Assembly: GCF_001293645.1 (NCBI RefSeq)
Contig: NZ_LBMD01000010.1
Location: forward strand, 1-64,000
DNA from: Bacillus sp. CHD6a
GTDB lineage: Bacteria; Bacillota; Bacilli; Bacillales; Bacillaceae_I
Reading direction: 5' to 3'
Length of the DNA: 64,000 nucleotides
Shown here: piece after piece, positions 36,226 through 47,600 of the stretch
How the letters are laid out: the number at the start of each line of letters is the position of its first letter
Position numbering within the stretch: position 1 is the stretch's first letter
Position numbers and translations under genes: made by a program
Notes under the pieces: model-generated
What the model was told of the DNA's origin: nothing
Database searches by the model: none
What the model saw: only the letters and a program-made list of their open reading frames with translations

Positions 36226-39200
36226 TCATAAATTTTCTAACGTCACAACAGAGCCGTTTCCAGAAGACTTTGCGGGGGTAACCACCAACCTTCTAGGTAA
36301 ACGTGCCCTCAGCTCTTGTACATGGGAGATAACCCCAACTGCAAGATGGTCCGACTGAAGTTTTTCTAATGCTGTAACTACCCCATCCAAAAGTTCTGAA
36401 TCAAGCGTCCCAAAGCCTTCATCAAGGAAGAAGAACTGCAGTGGATACTCTCCTCTTAACTGAATTTGTGCGGAAAGGGACAACGCAAGTGCCAAGGATG
36501 TAAGGAATGTTTCACCACCAGATAGAGTGGAGACAGGTCTCCGTACGCCACCATTTGCATCGTCACGAATAATGAATCCTCCGTTTGAATCCATTTCCAG
36601 AGCATATCGCTGGCGGGTAAGCTGTCCCAACCTCTCAGATGCATCCCTGCTAATTTGCAGCAACTGCTCTTCCGCCAAATATTCAACAAAACTGTTTCCT
36701 TTAAAAACACTCTGTAGCTTTTGATATGCTTGAGTCTCTTCCGTTAGGTCTATCTTCTTTTTCTCGAGAATTCTAAACCGTTCATTACGCTCTTTTAGAG
36801 AAAGAAGATTTTGTTGAAACGCACTCTTTCTTTCTATTTCCTCACGTAATTCCTTGCGAGCAAACTGTAGTTGTTCTTGAAGTTTCCCCCATTCCTCTAC
36901 TTCAAATCGTTCTGTGCCTATCAATGCATCTAATCGGGAAAGATCCTTTTCAATGGCTTTTCTTTCCTCCCAGTACTGTTCTATCTGCTCTTTCCATACC
37001 CCTTTTGCTTGTATATGCCCAATTGATTTCTCTACTTCATCAATAGCTGTGAACATGGACTTATCAAGCTCCTGTTTCCACCTTTCTTGAACAAGAGCAA
37101 GACGGGATTCCGATTCCCGTACCATCTGGTCACTATGTGAAGCAGCTTTTTCTCTTTCTTGTGCATGCTGCTGGGATTCAATCCATTGTTGGTAGTTTTC
37201 TCTTTCCTTCTTATTTAGATTTTCCACTTCATACTCAACGCGCTTCAGCTCATCCTGTATCTTATTCTCTCCTGCGATGGACTGTATTTCTTCTTGCGCA
37301 TCTTTCAAACGATTAAAAACCTGCTCTAACTGTAGTTCCTCTTGGTAAATGTTTTTTTCAATCTCTCGCTTCTTTTCTTCTGTTACTTTTAATTCTTTCT
37401 CTTTTGATTCAATAAAATCCACACTTGTATTTATTCTTTCCTGCAGGTCCATTCGGTGCTTTTCATTTTCTTTGGCAGCTTGGTAGGTGATTTCAATTTC
37501 TTCGAAAGTTTCTTCTTTGAACTCTCTCTCCCACTCGCTTTTCTTTTCTAACAAATCCTTTTGTGTTTCCTCTTGACGCTTCTTCCATTCATCACGCTGT
37601 TCCATATAGCTAGAAGCAAGCTTTTCTGTTTCCTTAAAAGTCCCAGTCCACGTTTGGAGGTAATTGTCCACCTTCTCTTTCTTTTCTTGCAATTGGATGA
37701 GGTCCTGTATTAACGCCTTTTGCTCCGTCGAAATTCTATGGTATTTTTCAGCAAGCAGACCTGCTGTGTCCTTTGACTCGTTCCATTCCTTGTCCCACTG
37801 GTCCCCAGTTTCAAACGATTCCTTTGGAGAAGGCAAGCCTTTTTCCCCTTTAAGGTCTCGATGAAGTTCGGAAGCTATTTGCTCTAATTTAAGCTTGACC
37901 TTTAGGTTTTCCTGTTTTTGGAATAAAATTGCAGAAGGAAGTTTTTCAATAGCATTTTCCTCTTTGCTGCTTGCAACTTCTCTATGAGCTTGATGAGAAG
38001 CTAGACCGGGATGATCTGTAGAACCACAAACGGGGCATGCGTCTCCGTCTTCAAGAGATTTGGCCAACTCCATGGCCAATTGATGGATTTTTGCATCATC
38101 CGCAAGCTTTTGTTCCGCCTCTAAAAACTGTTCTAGCTGTCGTTCAAGCCAATCAAGCTGTTGTGCCATTTTGGATGCTTGGTCATAGTGCTTCTCTGTA
38201 CTTTGGAAAATTTCTAATAGGGTTTCTTTTCCCTTATTTAGGTTCGCTAGTGCTTTTTGGTTGTCAGCCTGGAAGGTAAAGATTCTGTTTTGTAAAGAAT
38301 TTACTTCTGCTCCGTTTTCCTTCCTTTTTTTCTCCAGGAGCAGTATCTCTTGTTTCTTGTCAAATGCTTTCTGCAGTAGTTCTAGGCGTGCAGGTGAAAA
38401 TGAAAGGTTGGCATGCTCATCTTTTAAGGTCTTTTGCTTGTTTACTGCTTTGATATACAGGTCCTTAGCCTTTTCTTCCTGGTTGTGTAGTTTAGACAAT
38501 ACTTCTTTATTAGAATCCAAAGAACGTTTGAGTTCTTCCATTATAGGCTGATTGGCAGTCACTCCCGCTTCCAAGGTTCTCGCACGTTCTAATTTCTCTT
38601 TCTTTATGAGCAGCAATGGTAATTCTGATTCTTTCTTAACTCTAGCTTCTTCGTATGTTCTCAACACTTTATCGAACGCTGCTTTAGCAGATTCATTGGC
38701 TGAATAGTCGAGTTTATTTCTTTGTTTCCACTGTAACAAGGCTTTTTCTACTTCTTTCAGATCTTCCAATAAAGGTTTTAAGCTCTCTGCCTGTACCGCC
38801 AATGTATGGGAAGTTTCCAACTCCTTTATCGAAGCCTCTTGCAATAGGAATGATTGAAGCTTTTTTTCCACCTGCGCCTTTTCAAGCTGTCTTTCCCATA
38901 GCTTCTTTTTCTGCTCAAAAACATGCTCCATCTCTTGAAGTGCTTGTTCTGAAGTTTTAACGAGTGTCTCTACTTCCTTGAACGCTTTTTCTGCTTCTTT
39001 TACCGCCTCATCAGAAGCTTCGCCCAACCCTAACTGCTCGGCATGTATTTCTCCCAATAGTCTTGTTTTCTCTTGCAGTTCTTCCTTTATTTTTCGGGAA
39101 AGCTGGTCGCCGTATTTTTCTAGCTGGAAAAGGCGTTGCAGCATTTGTCTTCTGTCTGCACCTTTAAGCGACAGAAATTCTGCAAATTTACCTTGTGGCA

Positions 39201-39651
39201 ACACAACGGCTCTGGTGAAGTCATCAATGGTCAGTCCGAGTATCTCTTGAATGGCCTGATTCACATCACTAGCTTTATCCGCTATAACGGTATGCTCGCC
39301 TTCCTTTATTTCTGTCAATCTTGATATCCCTGACTTAATACGGATGTCATCTGTCCTTTTAAAGGTCCGTTCCACTTTAAAACGTTGTTTCCCCTTTGCA
39401 TTCTCTAAATCAAATAAAAAGGAAACTTCTAACTGATTTTCAGCATGATTCATAATTCCCTGGGTATTATTGGAGGCACGTTCTACTTTTCCGTACAGCG
39501 CAAGCGTCATCCCGTCCAGTATGGAAGATTTTCCACTTCCCGTTGGTCCAAAAATTCCAAATACGCCACCTTCACAAAGCGATTCAAAGTCAATTATTTG
39601 TTTTTCACGGAAGCTGTGGAGCCCTGCGATCGTCAATGTGATTGGTTTCAT
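36226..39651 (-). CDS. sbcC: Exonuclease SbcCD subunit C
   Basis: A 1141-aa SMC/Rad50-like ATPase. Walker A GPTGSGKSS is at about residue 35-43. Long coiled coils flank the zinc hook CPVC (DACPVCGSTDHPG, about residue 540). The signature STLSGGETFLTSLALALSLS and Walker B LQFFFLDEGFGTLD are in the C-terminal lobe. With SbcD it cuts hairpins and protein-blocked DNA ends. The start overlaps the sbcD stop by 4 bp. Length is normal for Bacillus SbcC. Confidence 0.95.
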   Translation of the reverse strand: MKPITLTIAGLHSFREKQIIDFESLCEGGVFGIFGPTGSGKSSILDGMTLALYGKVERASNNTQGIMNHAENQLEVSFLFDLENAKGKQRFKVERTFKRTDDIRIKSGISRLTEIKEGEHTVIADKASDVNQAIQEILGLTIDDFTRAVVLPQGKFAEFLSLKGADRRQMLQRLFQLEKYGDQLSRKIKEELQEKTRLLGEIHAEQLGLGEASDEAVKEAEKAFKEVETLVKTSEQALQEMEHVFEQKKKLWERQLEKAQVEKKLQSFLLQEASIKELETSHTLAVQAESLKPLLEDLKEVEKALLQWKQRNKLDYSANESAKAAFDKVLRTYEEARVKKESELPLLLIKKEKLERARTLEAGVTANQPIMEELKRSLDSNKEVLSKLHNQEEKAKDLYIKAVNKQKTLKDEHANLSFSPARLELLQKAFDKKQEILLLEKKRKENGAEVNSLQNRIFTFQADNQKALANLNKGKETLLEIFQSTEKHYDQASKMAQQLDWLERQLEQFLEAEQKLADDAKIHQLAMELAKSLEDGDACPVCGSTDHPGLASHQAHREVASSKEENAIEKLPSAILFQKQENLKVKLKLEQIASELHRDLKGEKGLPSPKESFETGDQWDKEWNESKDTAGLLAEKYHRISTEQKALIQDLIQLQEKKEKVDNYLQTWTGTFKETEKLASSYMEQRDEWKKRQEETQKDLLEKKSEWEREFKEETFEEIEITYQAAKENEKHRMDLQERINTSVDFIESKEKELKVTEEKKREIEKNIYQEELQLEQVFNRLKDAQEEIQSIAGENKIQDELKRVEYEVENLNKKERENYQQWIESQQHAQEREKAASHSDQMVRESESRLALVQERWKQELDKSMFTAIDEVEKSIGHIQAKGVWKEQIEQYWEERKAIEKDLSRLDALIGTERFEVEEWGKLQEQLQFARKELREEIERKSAFQQNLLSLKERNERFRILEKKKIDLTEETQAYQKLQSVFKGNSFVEYLAEEQLLQISRDASERLGQLTRQRYALEMDSNGGFIIRDDANGGVRRPVSTLSGGETFLTSLALALSLSAQIQLRGEYPLQFFFLDEGFGTLDSELLDGVVTALEKLQSDHLAVGVISHVQELRARLPRRLVVTPAKSSGNGSVVTLENL

Positions 39652-40826
39652 AATTGTTCCTCCTTCACCGTTTCATCTTGCAATAAGGAAAGAAATAACC
39701 GGACTAATTCTTCCTCCGGCTTGGCTCCTCCTGATTGTTTTTCATAAAACCTAACAAACAGTTCTTCCATAGGAACACTGTCCAACTTCACCGCTTTTCT
39801 CTCTTCTATCATTTCTGGAAAAATGGGACGTATATGGAGGATTCCGTCGTGATGCTTTCGGATTCGGTGAATTTCTTCCATGGATAATGCATTGGTGACA
39901 TGTATTTCAAGATCTACCCATGCATGGCTATCCTTCTTATTTTCGAGCCACTCATACACTTGTTGAACTCCTTCTGTTGCCTTCCATTTCACCAGCGGTT
40001 TTCCGCTAGAAAGATAGACTTCTTTCGTTTCCACTTCTTCACCAGGCTTTGCATCTATAATCGTGACACTTTTCGCGTATCCAGCCTCTGAAAAGCTATA
40101 AGCTAGCGGTGAGCCTGAGTATCTGGCTGCCGTTTTGGCACGCTTAATGGTTTGCGGGCGGTGCAAATGGCCTAGTGCAACATATTGGGCTTGATGCGGC
40201 AAGCTTTCTGCGGCAACCGTAAACGCTCCTCCTACTTCAATGGGACGTTCCGAATCTGAGGAATTTCCGCCTGCAACAAAAAGATGGCTCATGGCAATGT
40301 TGACAGAGGACTCGGTAAACTGTTCACACATCCTATCAAAGAACTGACGAATTCTTGCATCATAATTGTCCCTGATTACCTTTTCCTCAAATTCTTCGGA
40401 AAGCACTTCGTTTAACCTCGACTCTGAAGGGTATGGCAAAGAAGCGAGTTTCAATGTTTCTTCTGTTGTGGGGACATAGATTGTCTGAACGTCCATTGTG
40501 GGGTAGCCTAGCAAGGAGATATGCTGTGCGCTAGCAAGTGGTCTGGATGCAGAAAGACGGTCGGGATTATCATGGTTCCCTGCAATGACAACAACAGGCC
40601 TTTTACCACTGTTGGATAACTGTTGGAGCGACTCGTAGAAAAGTACTTCCGCCTGTGCCGGTGGATTGACGGTGTCATACACATCTCCTGCCATTAGTAC
40701 CACATCTACTTTCTCTTCTTCTACAATTTGCTGAAGCTCTTCCAAAAATTGTGCCTGCTCTGGCAAACGACTTCTTCCTTCTAACGTTTTTCCCAAGTGC
40801 CAGTCGGCAGTATGAAGTATGCGCAT
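39648..40826 (-). CDS. sbcD: Exonuclease SbcCD subunit D
   Basis: The start is ATG 40826: GGAAGGA lies 9 nt upstream, and the family begins MRILHTADWHLGK. An ATG at 40844 overlaps the ribosome site. The 392-aa product has all Mre11-type phosphoesterase motifs: DWHLGK, GDVYD, GNHD, SHLF and GHLH. It forms the nuclease of the SbcCD complex. It follows addA by 63 bp and is coupled to sbcC. Confidence 0.94.
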   Translation of the reverse strand: MRILHTADWHLGKTLEGRSRLPEQAQFLEELQQIVEEEKVDVVLMAGDVYDTVNPPAQAEVLFYESLQQLSNSGKRPVVVIAGNHDNPDRLSASRPLASAQHISLLGYPTMDVQTIYVPTTEETLKLASLPYPSESRLNEVLSEEFEEKVIRDNYDARIRQFFDRMCEQFTESSVNIAMSHLFVAGGNSSDSERPIEVGGAFTVAAESLPHQAQYVALGHLHRPQTIKRAKTAARYSGSPLAYSFSEAGYAKSVTIIDAKPGEEVETKEVYLSSGKPLVKWKATEGVQQVYEWLENKKDSHAWVDLEIHVTNALSMEEIHRIRKHHDGILHIRPIFPEMIEERKAVKLDSVPMEELFVRFYEKQSGGAKPEEELVRLFLSLLQDETVKEEQL

Positions 40827-40889
40827 CTTTATTCTTCCTTCCATGAAAGTGGCTCAAGCAACAACATGCTACCTGAGCCACTCTTTATA

Positions 40890-43800
40890 TTAATCCATTT
40901 TCACTAATCGATTTCCATCAAAGAAATATAAATATTTCTCTTTTAATTCTTTTTTCCAAATTTCTTCCACGGCTTTCCCGTACAGGGCTACTTGGTCTTT
41001 ATAACGATTGCGCAGTACTGGTTCTGCTTCTTTAAATCCGTTATCATATCTACCTGTGATGGTATCGGTTTTATAGTCGATCAAAACGAGCCCTTCCTCA
41101 TCTTCTAAAAGGCAATCAATGACACCCTGCACCAGAATGGTCTCTTCTTTTAGTTCTTTTTGTTCAAAAAACTCCTTTTCTTGCAATGCATAACTGAATG
41201 GGACCTCCCGGTGAACTTGTTGCGCTTCTACCATCCGCTTCCCGACAGGTGTAGAAAAGAAAGAAACGATTGCGTCAAAATTAATGACGTTTGCCTGTTC
41301 GGAAGTTATTAGCTCTTTTTGAACCATTTCCATGACCTGAGCCTGTACATAATCCCGATCCATCGTCTCTGCCGCAAGGTTAATGTTTTGCATCACTGCG
41401 TGCATTGCTGTCCCAATTTCTGAAGGAGACAGTTTTTTCTTTTGCAAGAAAGCCGGCCGATCAAGGAAGTACTTTCTGTCGGTTTGAACAAGCGTGTTGT
41501 CTGCATATGGATCCTGCTGTTCTCTCATTCTTTTTATCTCTGAAACAGACTGCTTCGATCGATGCATACTTGCTTCTTTATATGGATAGACCCAATTTAG
41601 CTGTTCGATCACTTTCGCTTTATAAGGACTTTCTATGTCAACCTGCTTTCCTTGTTTCACGGAATTTAGAAGAAGGTTTTCTTCTTCTTTTACAGCTTTT
41701 ATCTCCTGTATCAACTGTTCTACATTAGTAACGGATATCTTCCATGAAGTTGGATGATTGGAAATGTCCTCTTGGTTAACGACGCTCGCATCATGTTCTC
41801 TCAATACTTGAGCATCCTTATGTCGCACAAGGGCAGGGCCAACCCAGTCGATATACGATTTCGCACCTGCTCTTACATAGTCCGGTAACAGCCATTTTTC
41901 ATGTGAGACGTGTTCCCCCCACTGCAATTGAGATTTTTCAAAGTCTTTTACCGTTCCGACCAAGTATAATTTTTCCTTTGCCCTGGTGAGAGCTACATAT
42001 AATACACGCATTTCTTCTGCAATCAGTTGGGCCTTGGCTTTTCGTTTTAAAGCCAACTGCAAAATCGTTGGATAGGTGATTCGCAGTTTGGCATTTACAT
42101 ACTTAGAACCAAACCCAAGCTCTTTATCTAGCAAATAACTGTTGTTAAGATCCATCATATTGAACTGTCTGGACATTCCTGCAACAAATACAATTGGAAA
42201 CTCAAGTCCTTTGCTGGAGTGGATGGTCATCAGCCTGACAACATCCTCTTGCTCCCCGAGCGCTCTTGCAGCGCCAAGGTCTTCTCCCCGTTCTTGCATC
42301 CTTTCAATAAAACGCAAGAAACGGAACAAGCCGCGGAAAGAGGTGGATTCATATTGTCTGGCACGGTCATACAATGCTCGCAAGTTTGCCTGGCGTTGCT
42401 TACCGCCTGGCATTCCTCCAACAAAATCAAAGAAGTGAGTGTCCTGATAAATCTGCCATATTAACTCGGACAATGCTCCTTCACGAGCAGCTGTACGCCA
42501 TGATTGAAGCATCTGATAGAAAACCCTTATTCTTTTAGCTAATTCATGTTCCTCCACCGTATCAGGGGCCTTGTCCATAAATGCCATTAACGCTTCGTAA
42601 TAGGAGCCTCTTTTTTGTTGAATTCGAATGGTGGCTAAATCGTTAGAATCAAGCCCGACAATCGGTGACCTTAACACAGAAGCCAACGGAACATCTTGAT
42701 AAGGGTTATCAATGATCTTCAATAACGATAAAAGAATGGCAACTTCTGTTGCTTCGAAATATCCCGTGCTCAAGTTTGCATATAACGGCAAACCTTCCTG
42801 CTTAAATTCCTCCATAAATTGAGGAGCCCATGGCATTGAGCGCATTAGAATTACAAAATCCCGGTAAGTGACAGGGCGCATTGCTTTTCTGTCTTTATCA
42901 TATATTTCATATCCGGACTGAATAAGATGCTTTATTTTCTGAGCAATCATCTTCGCTTCCACTTGAGCTGTTTCTAGTTCCACTTTATCAAATCCAGCGG
43001 CGTTATCTTCAGACTCGAATTCGGAAAGTTCTTCCTCATCCCCAGTAACTGAACCGCTTCGATTGATTAACAATAGTTCTGCCTCTCTGTCTGATGCATC
43101 TGGATAATAGGCTGCCCCAAATTTTAATTCCGCATCGTCGTCATAGTCGATTTCCCCAACAGTTTCTCCCATGATTTGTTTAAAGATAAAGTTGGTAGCA
43201 TCAAGGACTTCTGGTCGAGAACGGAAATTTTTATTCAAATCAATGCGGAGCCCAGACTCTCTTCCTTCTGTATCAAATCGTTTGTATTTGCTTAAAAAAA
43301 GGAAAGGTTCAGCTAGTCGGAATCTGTAAATGGATTGCTTCACGTCTCCTACCATAAACATATTTCCAGCTTCTTCATTTTCCTTGGTAACTAGCTTCAG
43401 AATCGCTTCTTGGACCATATTTGTATCCTGATATTCATCCACCATTACTTCTTTAAAAGTAGACTGATAGCGAAGAGCGGCTTCAGAACGCACTAACTTT
43501 CCTTCGTTAAAGGTGGTGAGCACGTTCAAACAAAGATGTTCTAAGTCGGAAAAATCCACCAATCCTTTGTCTTGTTTTAAGAGACTAAATTCCTTCCCAT
43601 ATCTCTTAACTAAATCAACAAGTGTACCCATCACAGGTGCTAACTCCTCAAGATCTTTCAGAAATGAATCGGGACGTCTGGAGAACAATTCATCTTTGAT
43701 TCCTTGTACCAGTGCTTTTGCATCATTGCGGACCTTGGTCCATCTTTCTATTAGCTCTTTATCGTATTCATCTCCGCGGCAGGTTTTAGCCCTGGAGAAA

Positions 43801-44663
43801 TCAAGTTCTTGCATAACTGCATACAAGTCTTCCCATGACGTATCTAGGGCAGCTTGAAGTCTGCGAAGTTGAGTCAAATCTTGCTCGATATTCTCAGCAC
43901 GGGGAGCAGGCCCACCCGGCTCAAGCGTAATTATCATCGCCTTTTCCAACAAGCTTTCCGCCCCTAGAAACTGCAGCTTCATTTCACGTTTCAATGTCTG
44001 AATGAAAGGCAAGTCATCTATAGAATACTTGCTGGTAGATTCATAAAACGACACAATCTCATCCAACCATTTGTCAGGGTTTGGATTGGCCCTTGAAAAC
44101 TCATGCAGATCCAGAACAAGGTTTTGCAATGCCCCATCAGAACGATCATTCGTGTAGCGGTCAACCAATTCAAAAAATAAGTTGTTGTCCTCTTTTCCGT
44201 ACTCTTCTTCAAAGACGCCTTCTAGAACCTCTTCTTGCATTAACTGAATCTCCGTTGTATCGGCAATACGGAAACTTGGATCGATGTCAATCAAGTAATA
44301 GTATTTCCTTACTACCTCAAGACAAAAGGAGTGAATCGTAGAAATGGATGCCCGGTTCAATAAACTTAACTGTCGCCGTAAATGTAGTGATGCCGGCTTT
44401 TTCTCTAACTGTTTTTCCAATGCTTCGCCAATTCTGTGGCGCATTTCCGCAGCTGATGCATTGGTAAACGTTACGACAAGCAGCCTGTCCACGTCTACAT
44501 GTTCCTCCACAATCTTGTGAATCATCCGTTCAACAAGAACAGCGGTTTTACCTGACCCAGCAGCTGCTGCTACGAGAATATCTCTCCCAGAAGCGACTAT
44601 GGCTTTCCACTGATCATCTGTCCACTGGGCATCTATTGGTTTCGGAAGAAGTTCCATGCTCAT
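40890..44663 (-). CDS. addA: ATP-dependent helicase/nuclease subunit A (AddA)
   Basis: 1257 aa. An N-terminal UvrD/Rep-type helicase with WTDDQWKAI, Walker A AAAAGSGKTAVLVERM, DEYQDTN (motif II, about residue 410-416) and VRLMTIHSSKGLEFP, and a C-terminal RecB-type nuclease with LVLIDYKTDT. With AddB it resects double-strand breaks and recognises Chi in Firmicutes. The start overlaps the addB stop by 4 bp. Slightly longer than B. subtilis AddA. Confidence 0.95.
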   Translation of the reverse strand: MSMELLPKPIDAQWTDDQWKAIVASGRDILVAAAAGSGKTAVLVERMIHKIVEEHVDVDRLLVVTFTNASAAEMRHRIGEALEKQLEKKPASLHLRRQLSLLNRASISTIHSFCLEVVRKYYYLIDIDPSFRIADTTEIQLMQEEVLEGVFEEEYGKEDNNLFFELVDRYTNDRSDGALQNLVLDLHEFSRANPNPDKWLDEIVSFYESTSKYSIDDLPFIQTLKREMKLQFLGAESLLEKAMIITLEPGGPAPRAENIEQDLTQLRRLQAALDTSWEDLYAVMQELDFSRAKTCRGDEYDKELIERWTKVRNDAKALVQGIKDELFSRRPDSFLKDLEELAPVMGTLVDLVKRYGKEFSLLKQDKGLVDFSDLEHLCLNVLTTFNEGKLVRSEAALRYQSTFKEVMVDEYQDTNMVQEAILKLVTKENEEAGNMFMVGDVKQSIYRFRLAEPFLFLSKYKRFDTEGRESGLRIDLNKNFRSRPEVLDATNFIFKQIMGETVGEIDYDDDAELKFGAAYYPDASDREAELLLINRSGSVTGDEEELSEFESEDNAAGFDKVELETAQVEAKMIAQKIKHLIQSGYEIYDKDRKAMRPVTYRDFVILMRSMPWAPQFMEEFKQEGLPLYANLSTGYFEATEVAILLSLLKIIDNPYQDVPLASVLRSPIVGLDSNDLATIRIQQKRGSYYEALMAFMDKAPDTVEEHELAKRIRVFYQMLQSWRTAAREGALSELIWQIYQDTHFFDFVGGMPGGKQRQANLRALYDRARQYESTSFRGLFRFLRFIERMQERGEDLGAARALGEQEDVVRLMTIHSSKGLEFPIVFVAGMSRQFNMMDLNNSYLLDKELGFGSKYVNAKLRITYPTILQLALKRKAKAQLIAEEMRVLYVALTRAKEKLYLVGTVKDFEKSQLQWGEHVSHEKWLLPDYVRAGAKSYIDWVGPALVRHKDAQVLREHDASVVNQEDISNHPTSWKISVTNVEQLIQEIKAVKEEENLLLNSVKQGKQVDIESPYKAKVIEQLNWVYPYKEASMHRSKQSVSEIKRMREQQDPYADNTLVQTDRKYFLDRPAFLQKKKLSPSEIGTAMHAVMQNINLAAETMDRDYVQAQVMEMVQKELITSEQANVINFDAIVSFFSTPVGKRMVEAQQVHREVPFSYALQEKEFFEQKELKEETILVQGVIDCLLEDEEGLVLIDYKTDTITGRYDNGFKEAEPVLRNRYKDQVALYGKAVEEIWKKELKEKYLYFFDGNRLVKMD

Positions 44664-47600
44664 GATTCCTCTCCCCCTTCTAACTTCGTTTTCATCGAGG
44701 AAATAACCTCATTTTTAGGTATCGTTGACAGCACTCGATATTCGTTTTCATCAAGCGAAGTATCAAATTGACAAAACGATTTATAAGAACAAAATGTACA
44801 TGGCGTTTGATTTTTTAATTTGTAAGGAGCTATGCCTGTCTCGCCTTCAGATATTTTCATCCCAATCTCTTCAAACGTTTTTCTAACATACGTTCTCAGC
44901 TGAGTGAATTCTTCTTCACTTGCAATCGAAGAGTTCGCTTGAAACCCACCATTCTTTTTTAGGGCAGCAGACACTATTTTGGAGTGCCCGGTCTCTAGCG
45001 TCTGATCCATCAGCTTAACAGATTCCTCATCACCTAAAAGCAGGCCTTTCATTTTGAAGCTTTTAAAAATCTCTTCTTCTATGATGTCCTCCGGTTTCAT
45101 TCCGTTCGTTTTTATCATTGGATTATGAACATGGAAATACAAAACACCTGCAGGAGTAGCTTCATTTCCTAGCCAGCCTTTTGAATGAGAGATGACAATA
45201 TCTAAATAGGTCAGCATCTGTAATGCCAAGCCATAATAAACTTCTGTCAGGTCAAGTGCTTTATTGCTTGATTTATAATCAATGATACGAAGCAATAAGC
45301 CGTTGCTTCCTTCTGCTTTATCTACGCGATCTATACGGCCTACAAGTTCCATTGTCACACCATTTGGCAAGTTGATTTGAATCGGCGGCAACTCTTCCTG
45401 TTTGCCAAAACCAAGTTCCAAGCCAACCGGTGTAAATTTGCTTGCTCTAGAATGATCACTTAGAATTTGTGATGCTCTGGTGATGATGGTTTCGAGCTTG
45501 CGTTTAATGTAGTGAAAACGATTAGAGCTTAGTAGGATTTCTCCTTGCAGCTTTGGTGCGAGAATATGAACAGCTTCTTTTGCCAGCACCTCACACTCCT
45601 GTTTCGTTAGATTCTTCCAATCGTTTCCGCTTTGTCTTAATTTATCTGAAATATGCTTAAGTGCTGCATGAAAGAGCTGCCCGATATCCGGTGCTTCCAA
45701 CCGGTAGATTTTTCTTTCCTTCAGCTTTAAACCATGTGAAGCGAAATGGGAAAAAGCACACGCACTGAATTTCTCCATTCTCGATACACTGGCTTCCATG
45801 AAATTTCCGTATAACTCACGACTAACCTTTTGCTTTAGTTTTTTGGCTTCATTTTTGTAAAATAAACTTCGCAGGACATGTTCCGTTTTATCCTGCCATT
45901 CCTCATTCTCTAATAGGGTATTGTAGACATCCCACCAGATGGGTTCGACGGGATATTTCTTCATCCACGCTTGAAGCTGGACTGCCAAGTTGGATAGCGT
46001 GGTTGAAGGGGTATGAATATACCTTAGCTGTTCCTCGTTTGACAGCTCTGCAGGTTCATTGAGCAACAACTTCTCCCCTAAGAAAGGAAACATTTCCTTT
46101 ATTCGCTTAATATAGGAGGAAGGCAACAACGTTTTCCCCTCTTCGTCTGCCAGTGCATAGCTTATATATAAGTGATGGGAAGGGCTTAAGAATGACGTAT
46201 AAACAAGAAAATGTTCATCAAGCAGCCGCTCTAAACTTGTCGGTGCGAGCTCCATTCCGTAGTTGGACAGAAGTTCTCTTTCTTCTTCTGATATAAAGCC
46301 CTCATCCTTGATCTTGGCAGGGATCACTCCATCATTTACACCTATGACAAAACTGTGCTTTATATCTGTCAGACGCGAAAGATCAAAGTTTGCAACGATA
46401 ACCTGGTCAATGGCTGGTGGCACTAGGCTAAATCGCAGGCTTTCCAAACCGCTTTCTACCATTTTCATAAACATGGTTAACGATATGGGATGGTCTCCTA
46501 TTAGTTCGACCATCTGATCAAGCATTTGAATTATTGCCTTCCACACTTGCTCATTTTCTTTTGCAGCAGATAGATTGCCTTCTTCCTCAGCCTTTTTCAT
46601 TCTTGCTTCCAGCTTTTGCGGAATCTTCAAATCTTCCATATATTCATAGAGCGCCTTGCAATAACCATCAATGGAATTCGCTTTTTTCCAGCGCTTTTCC
46701 AGCATATGAAGCGGCTCTACGATCATCTCTCTTAATTCATTGATTTCCTTTTCATAGGCAATCTCTTCATCTGTTTGTACGTATGGACCTTCTGTATCCA
46801 CACTAAAAAAGCGTCGATATTTCCACGGCTCAGTCATAGTCCACCTATTCCCTTGTATCCCATAGGACAGGCAATAGTTTTCCAGTTTATCCGTCTTTTC
46901 GCGCATCTCATTAATATCTTGATCCTGCGAGTAAAAGAAATCTGTCTTTACACAACGAAAAACAGACTCATAACGCCAGTTTCTTGAAATTACTTCAAGA
47001 CTAGAACGCAGTAATTCCACCAACGGATGATGTAGCATTGTTCGCTTTTGGTCGACGAAAAACGGGATGTCATAATCCTTAAAAACGGTATTGACCAAAT
47101 CAATGTAAGATTCGGCATTTCTGACAATAACCGCTATATCTTTATAACGATTACCTTTATCTCTGACAAGCGAGACAATCTCTCTCGCAATGCCTTCTAT
47201 TTCTGCTCTGCGATTGACTGCTTGTAAAATAGATACGTCAGCCATATTTGGATAGACGACAGTTGGACGAACATCGAAATACTGTTCCATATGACGCAAG
47301 GAATCAGCATGTTGAAAGCGGGCTGTGCCTTGTAACAGCACGGGCTCTTCTAGTTCGCAACCTTCTTCCAATGCGATATCTTTAAGCTTTTGATAGGTCT
47401 TTCCGGTTTCCCTGAAAAGATGAAGATCATACGGTGCTTCTTCGTCATATGGTTTATCTGCTGTCAAAGAAATCGTGACCGAGTTTGCATGTTTCATTAG
47501 TTTCTTCAGAACTTCTAATTCCTGTGGGGTAAAACTATGAAAGCCATCTATGAAAACATCTGCTTTTTGGATATAGGTGGAACCCGGAATCTTTTCAGCT